Assembly (NCBI RefSeq): GCF_900116145.1
Contig: NZ_FPAB01000004.1
Coordinates: forward strand, 445,635 to 509,634
From: Streptomyces harbinensis
GTDB taxonomy: Bacteria > Actinomycetota > Actinomycetes > Streptomycetales > Streptomycetaceae
Reading direction: 5' to 3'
Length of the DNA stretch: 64,000 bases
In this document: in pieces, positions 59,933 through 64,000 of the stretch
Layout of the letters: each line of letters begins with the position of its first letter
How positions within the stretch are numbered: position 1 is the stretch's first letter
Translations under genes and position numbers: made by a program
The notes under the pieces: model-generated
Told to the model about the DNA's origin: nothing
The model's database searches: none
What the model saw: the letters and a program-made list of their open reading frames with translations, nothing else

Positions 59933-61804
59933 TCAGCGGCGGACGGCGCGCGCCTCCTGGAGTTCGGTGAGCCGGTGGACGACGGCGATGGACAGCGCCG
60001 CGCTCGGGATGCACAGCAGGTTGAGGAAGATGGCCCAGCGGTTCGTGGCCAGCATCCGGTCGAAGTAGATGCCGTCCGGTTCGATGGCTCCCTCCAGCAC
60101 ACCGGGCAGGAAGAAGAGGACGGTGAGGGCGAGATGGAAGACGATGGTGCTCGCCCACCACCAGCCGAGCAGGACCCGCCCCTCCCAGCGGCGGTTCGTC
60201 TGCCAGCCCCGTTCCCCCGGCCGGCCCCGGTCGCGGTCACGGAGCGAGGCGTACCAGGTGTCGTAGGCGATCTTGCCCGGGATGATCCAGCCCGCGACCG
60301 GGATGAACCAGCCGCCCACCGCCATGCCCTGCGTGTACCGGTGCTCGCCCGGGGCGAACACCTCGGCGTTGCCGCGTACCCGCCAGAACCAGGTCAGCAG
60401 GACGGCGTAGATCCCGGCGAAGAACAGGAGATCCACCGTGACCAGGGTGGCCGCGTCCGCGATGAGCCGGTCCACATCGACCCACAGGGCCCAGTCGTCC
60501 CGCTTCCAGCCGTCGATCTCGCCGCCGAAACCGCTGTGCAGGGCGACGGCCAGGCATTTGAAGCCGATGTAGAGGCCGAACAGCCAGGACAGCGCGGTGG
60601 CCAGGCCCCGCGGGGAGCGCAGCATGGCCTGCCGGCCGCCCCAGGGTGAGGCGGTCGGGGCGGCGGGTATCGGCTCCTGCCGCACGTAGTGGGTGTGCGG
60701 CGGACGGGCGGGTGGCGTCGGCCCGGGGCGGCCGGCCGGGGGCTGCGGCGGCGGCGCGGGGGCCGCCGGGGGGCCGCTGGGCGCGGTGACGGTCGGGACG
60801 TACGGCAGCCCTTGCGCGGGCGGCGGGGCGGGCGGCGCCGGACGGGGCGGGGTCTCGGCCGCCGCATCGCCGCCGCCCCGGGGGCGCCATTCCCCCTGGG
60901 CGAGCGCGCGGCCGGAGATCCGGGCCACCTCGGCGAGCGCGCGGGCCGGCAGCCAGGGCTCGGCGTCGCCCGGCCCGGCGGCGTACGCGCTGAGCCGTCG
61001 GGCCAGCTCGGACATGTCCGGCCGGTCGGCGGCCTCCTTGGCCAGGCAGGCCCCGACGATGTCGCGCAGTTCGGCCGGCACCTGCCCGTAGGACGGCTCC
61101 TGCTGCACCACGGCGAACATGAGCGCGTGCTGGTTGGCGCCCTCGTCCACCTCGAAGGGCAGCGCGCCGGTGGTCGCGTACACCAGCACGCTGCCCAGGG
61201 AGAACACATCGCTGGCGGGTGTGAGGGAGCGGCCGAGCACCTGTTCCGGCGACATGTAGCCGGGCGAGCCCACCGACGTACCGGTACGGGTCAGCCCGCC
61301 GCTGGTCGACGCGTCGACGAGCCGGGCGACCCCGAAGTCGATCAGCCGCGGCCCCTCGACGGTGAGCAGGATGTTCGACGGTTTGACGTCGCGGTGGATC
61401 AGTCCGGCGCCGTGGACGGCCGCCAGCGCGCGGGCGAGCCCCAGCGCGAGCGCCCCGGCGCTCCGTACGGGCAGCGGCCCCTGGGCGGCGACCAACTGCT
61501 GGAGGGACGCACCGGCCACGAACTCGGTGGCCACCCAGGGCCGTTGCCCGCCGTCCCCGGGCTCGGAGTCCACGACCCGGGCGATGCCCTCGGCGCGGAC
61601 CATGGAGCTGGTCTCGATCTCCCGCGCGAACCGGGCCCGGAACCCGGGCTCGTCGGCGTACCCGTGCCGGATGGACTTCAGCGCGATCCGCTCGCCGCCG
61701 CTCCCCTCGGCGAGGTACACGGTCCCCATCCCGCCCTCACCCAGCCGCGCCAGCAGCCGGTACGGCCCTATCCGCGGCGGATCCCCCTCATCCAGCGGCC
61801 ACAT
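59933..61804 (-). CDS. Ser/Thr protein kinase with C-terminal DUF4328 membrane domain
   Basis: A 623-residue fusion. Residues about 12-270 are a Hanks-type kinase: glycine loop RLGEGGMGTVYLAE, catalytic Lys in ERIALKSIRHG, HRDVKPSNILL, the DFG in RLIDFGVARLV and GTSVGSPGYMSPEQVLG. A Pro-rich linker (about 310-385) leads to four membrane helices from about residue 395 (LATALSWLFGLYIGFKCLAV, LVTVDLLFFAGIYAVLLTWF, GGWFIPVAGWIIPGKIAYDT), typical of DUF4328. Kinase-DUF4328 fusions are rarer than kinase-PASTA ones. The membrane part could sense a signal. It probably phosphorylates other proteins on Ser or Thr. Confidence 0.9.
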   Translation of the reverse strand: MWPLDEGDPPRIGPYRLLARLGEGGMGTVYLAEGSGGERIALKSIRHGYADEPGFRARFAREIETSSMVRAEGIARVVDSEPGDGGQRPWVATEFVAGASLQQLVAAQGPLPVRSAGALALGLARALAAVHGAGLIHRDVKPSNILLTVEGPRLIDFGVARLVDASTSGGLTRTGTSVGSPGYMSPEQVLGRSLTPASDVFSLGSVLVYATTGALPFEVDEGANQHALMFAVVQQEPSYGQVPAELRDIVGACLAKEAADRPDMSELARRLSAYAAGPGDAEPWLPARALAEVARISGRALAQGEWRPRGGGDAAAETPPRPAPPAPPPAQGLPYVPTVTAPSGPPAAPAPPPQPPAGRPGPTPPARPPHTHYVRQEPIPAAPTASPWGGRQAMLRSPRGLATALSWLFGLYIGFKCLAVALHSGFGGEIDGWKRDDWALWVDVDRLIADAATLVTVDLLFFAGIYAVLLTWFWRVRGNAEVFAPGEHRYTQGMAVGGWFIPVAGWIIPGKIAYDTWYASLRDRDRGRPGERGWQTNRRWEGRVLLGWWWASTIVFHLALTVLFFLPGVLEGAIEPDGIYFDRMLATNRWAIFLNLLCIPSAALSIAVVHRLTELQEARAVRR

Positions 61805-61930
61805 ACGTACGTCCTCCCCGGCCGGCCCCCTGCCCGCCCATGATCGCGACCAGAGTGCCCCACCCCCACACCCCCGCGCCAGTGTTCTGCGACGGACCGA
61901 AGCGCGCCTGCTGCGGCCGTACCGGCCGGC

Positions 61931-62353
61931 CTACTTGCCCTGCTCCGGGCCGTACCACTGAAGGGCCTGGCCGGTCACGGAAGCGATGCACTCGAAGTCG
62001 TGATCGCGATGGAGCAGGGTGAGCCCCTGCAACTCGGCCGTTGCGGCGACGACGAGGTCGACCGCTCCCGCGCTCCGGTGTCTGCCTTGCTTGGTCAGAG
62101 CCTCCTGGACCTGCCAGGCGCGATCGTAGGCACGGTCGTCCACGGCGACCCAGCCGAAGATCAGCCGCATGTCCTCGATGCCGCGCGCCCGGTCGGCGGC
62201 CGACCGGGCGCTGTAGAAGAATTCGAGCTCGGTGATGGGGCAGGTCGCGATGAGTCCCGCTGCGGCGGCCTGGTCCCAGCCGTACTGCTCGGCATCCGCG
62301 CGCATGAACCGCGCGAGCGCGCTGGTGTCGATCAGGAACTGGGCCGCGTTCAC
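61931..62353 (-). CDS. vapC: VapC-family PIN toxin
   Basis: A 140-residue PIN-domain ribonuclease. The active site set is AQFLIDTSALARF with the first Asp, CPITELEFFYSARS with Glu, AGAVDLVVAATAELQ with Asp and LLHRDHDFECIA with the final Asp. Its GTG start at 62353 overlaps the VapB stop (GTGA). VapC toxins cleave tRNA or rRNA and are held by their VapB partner. It is the second PIN protein in this window, but of a different type and partner from the one at 15500. Confidence 0.9.
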   Translation of the reverse strand: MNAAQFLIDTSALARFMRADAEQYGWDQAAAAGLIATCPITELEFFYSARSAADRARGIEDMRLIFGWVAVDDRAYDRAWQVQEALTKQGRHRSAGAVDLVVAATAELQGLTLLHRDHDFECIASVTGQALQWYGPEQGK

Positions 62354-62565
62354 CGGCGGTAGTTCTCCTTGTTCTCGAACAGGTCCAGATCGAAGGCGCC
62401 GTCGTCGGCCGCGGCCCGCAGCCGAGCGAGAGCGAGGGCCCGGCGCCGGCTCTCCAGCACCTCGCGGAGAGCGGTGTTGACGGTCTCCTTCTTGGTGCTC
62501 GTCCCGAGGGCTTTGGCCACGTCCGCGACCAGGTCGTCGTCCAGGTCGATGACCGTCCGGCTCAT
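62350..62565 (-). CDS. vapB: VapB-family antitoxin
   Basis: A 71-residue antitoxin. The start RTVIDLDDDLVADVAKALGT followed by STKKETVNTALREVLESRRR is a ribbon-helix-helix DNA-binding domain of the VapB type. The C-terminal end (LFENKENYRR) is the toxin-binding tail. ATG 62565 is chosen as the family start. It overlaps the toxin gene by four bases and probably represses its own promoter. Confidence 0.88.
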   Translation of the reverse strand: MSRTVIDLDDDLVADVAKALGTSTKKETVNTALREVLESRRRALALARLRAAADDGAFDLDLFENKENYRR

Positions 62566-62577
62566 CCGCGCCTCCCT

Positions 62578-62604
62578 GATATCACGAGTCGAATCCAATA
62601 TATC
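62578..62604 (-). promoter_or_regulatory. Candidate vapBC operator/promoter
   Basis: Inverted arms GATAT (62578-62582) and ATATC (62600-62604) flank a 17-base centre, in an AT-rich spot 13 bases before the VapB start. On the minus strand TATATT at 62602-62597 may serve as a -10 box. Confidence 0.4.
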
Positions 62605-62763
62605 TCGGCAGGTGCATTCTTGCCCTCCTGGCCGCTCTCCCGGAGTGGCCGCCGAGGCTGCCGCCCGCGACGCCTCCGGCGACCCACGATCTCGGATCAG
62701 CGCGCCAGGGGCCGAACCCACCGGGACTGGGACCATCCGGGTGAGGCGTCCCGGTCAATACGG

Positions 62764-64000
62764 TTACTCCTCCCTGAGACGGATTGCCAGCACGGTCCCG
62801 TCGGCGCGGATGGACACCGCGCTCCAATGTTTCGCGGTGCTCCGGCCCGGCCACTGGTCTCGGAGCTCGTGTACTGCGCGTCGGTACTCGTTGACGCGCC
62901 CGTGGTGAAGATGCATGTACAGGCTCTTCCTGAGGCCGGAGAAAGCCTCCACGCGGGTGCCGTTGAGGCGGTAGATGTGGTCCGTGCCGACGAAGTCGAT
63001 CCCGTGGATCTGGTGCGCCGCATCTCTCAGCTTGTCCGTGTCGGCGTGGACGTTGTGCTGGAAGTGACGTTGTCCTTGCTCTTTGGTGAGGTACTGCGCG
63101 GTGGGTTTCCCACCTCCGGTGAAGGCTGTCAGCGTGGCCGCTTCCGTCCGTGCAAGCACGGCGCTGAACCAGGGGAACGACTCAGGCAGTACCTGGAATC
63201 CGGGGATGGTTGTCCGTCCTCGTTCCGTGTGCTGCACGACCTCAGCCATGCGGTTCCCCTGGTCCAGGGTGAGGTCCAGGTCGGCCTCTGACGTCTCTCC
63301 GGACGGGCGGAGGACGGTCGTACCCGGCGCCTCCAGCATGTGCAGGGCGAGGCTTTCCTTCTTGGGGATCTCTGTTCCGATGAGCAAGTACGGGACGGTG
63401 CCGTAGGGCCCGATGTGCACGGACTCCACGTGAGCACTGGCCGTGCTGAGCTGCTTGTGCACCTGCTGGACGCTGCTGTGGGTCCCCTTCGAGGATACGA
63501 GGAGGACCTTGGACGGCTGCCCCGGTTGCCAGGCTTCGACGAAGAAGTGGGGCCGTCGCTGTAGCGGCTCGGGGCGCGCGCCCGTTCCGGAGGCGCTGCG
63601 GAGTGTCCAGCCGGCCTTCAGTGCGACATCCGCGGGAACCACGGAGACCGAGTGGTCGGGGTACCGGGACCTGACCAGCTTCTCGGCCAGGAGGGAGGCG
63701 AAGCCGGTGCCGATCTCCCCGGACTGCGTGGCTTTGTAGAAGCGCAGGAGATCGCGCCCTTCAGAGGACAGCCGCAGGTAGTCGCCCTCGTTGCTTTCCA
63801 GAGCCTGGATATAGCGCAGGCTCCCCCAGTGCTCGGCCAGCCCTCGTCCCGCACCTTGGCGGGCGGAAGCAGCTCCGAGGCCGATGGCGTGAATGATTTG
63901 CCAAGGGGTGAGGCTCAGTGAGCGCGGCGCGTTTCGGACGGTTCTGTAGTCGGTCCGTCGGCGAAGCGGTCCCTGCCCGTTGTCCGTCCGCTTCTCGTCC
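62764..64000 (-). CDS. Unrecognised protein, N-terminus beyond window
   Basis: The reading frame is open from the window edge to the stop at 62766-62764, so about 412 residues are visible and no ATG occurs in the edge part; the first in-frame GTG at 63642 is unlikely to be the start. Visible segments include SLTPWQIIHAIGLGAASARQ, LRYIQALESNEGDYLRLSSE, FFVEAWQPGQPSKVLLVSSK and ALHMLEAPGTTVLRPSGETS. The protein has no membrane helix or obvious P-loop, and the Glu-x9-Lys-type pattern around KVLLVSSKG might be a nuclease-like core but cannot be confirmed. Base composition is lower in GC than the core genes. It is next to vapBC, so the right end may be an accessory region. Confidence 0.6.
   Translation of the reverse strand, partial: DEKRTDNGQGPLRRRTDYRTVRNAPRSLSLTPWQIIHAIGLGAASARQGAGRGLAEHWGSLRYIQALESNEGDYLRLSSEGRDLLRFYKATQSGEIGTGFASLLAEKLVRSRYPDHSVSVVPADVALKAGWTLRSASGTGARPEPLQRRPHFFVEAWQPGQPSKVLLVSSKGTHSSVQQVHKQLSTASAHVESVHIGPYGTVPYLLIGTEIPKKESLALHMLEAPGTTVLRPSGETSEADLDLTLDQGNRMAEVVQHTERGRTTIPGFQVLPESFPWFSAVLARTEAATLTAFTGGGKPTAQYLTKEQGQRHFQHNVHADTDKLRDAAHQIHGIDFVGTDHIYRLNGTRVEAFSGLRKSLYMHLHHGRVNEYRRAVHELRDQWPGRSTAKHWSAVSIRADGTVLAIRLREE

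Noticed and set aside
1..64000. CRISPR arrays, rRNA, tRNA and insertion sequences
   Set aside because: No regular spacer-repeat series, cloverleaf-type sequence or transposase was found by eye; the repeats seen are protein-coding or short tandem units.

Overview
The window is very GC-rich actinomycete DNA. Its small-protein families, SigE-type and other ECF sigma factors, AUGA/GUGA-coupled genes, Tat and lipoprotein exports, NB-ARC/WD40 protein and ebo operon point to Streptomyces or a close relative. No rRNA, tRNA, IS element or CRISPR array was seen. Both ends cut through genes: a type VII-secreted protein at the left edge and an unrecognised protein at the right edge. Calls rest on reading the translated sequence; no database search was possible.

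Layout. 1-10256 is a type VII (ESX/Ess-like) secretion locus. It holds a repeat-tailed secreted protein, three small ESX-type helical proteins, a large FtsK/EssC-like motor ATPase, a membrane protein and an ECF sigma factor. 10549-12599 is a translationally coupled TPR protein plus polyprenyl synthase behind an AT-rich palindromic promoter. 12716-15289 is a secreted PL11 rhamnogalacturonan lyase with a LacI-type operator. 15500-17145 is an Xre-ImmA/IrrE plus PIN toxin-antitoxin-like pair. 17213-20378 is a TetR/MMPL efflux pair with a clear operator. 20501-22505 is a tandem pair of Imm49-like immunity genes with no toxin nearby. Then come an aldo/keto reductase, an NB-ARC/WD40 STAND NTPase with a downstream motif-bearing fragment, a SigE-family sigma factor with its membrane partner, a Pro/Glu/Ala-rich exported protein, an orphan ATP-grasp-like protein and a cold-shock protein.

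31209-40868 is a sugar uptake and catabolism block: a divergent ROK repressor, ABC ATPase, permease and binding lipoprotein, then a Gfo/Idh/MocA dehydrogenase, a Tat-exported sugar isomerase/epimerase and an exported glucose/sorbosone-dehydrogenase-type beta-propeller with a PKD domain. 41006-47965 is a seven-gene, overlap-coupled ebo operon (metabolite traffic/prenyl chemistry), with an inositol-phosphate-synthase-like first gene. 47946-56732 holds mixed genes: an exported repeat protein, TDT transporter/LysR, NucS-like nuclease, COG3044-type ATPase, SDR, a small Cys protein and a PASTA/excalibur protein.

57009-59236 is a coupled pair: a cis-prenyltransferase and a DUF2236 (MpaB/Lcp-type) oxygenase fused to EF-hands. 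This is the best candidate for an undescribed pathway, one that would make and then oxidatively cleave a polyprenyl chain. The window closes with a lipoprotein, a Ser/Thr kinase-DUF4328 fusion, a vapBC pair and the truncated right-edge gene.
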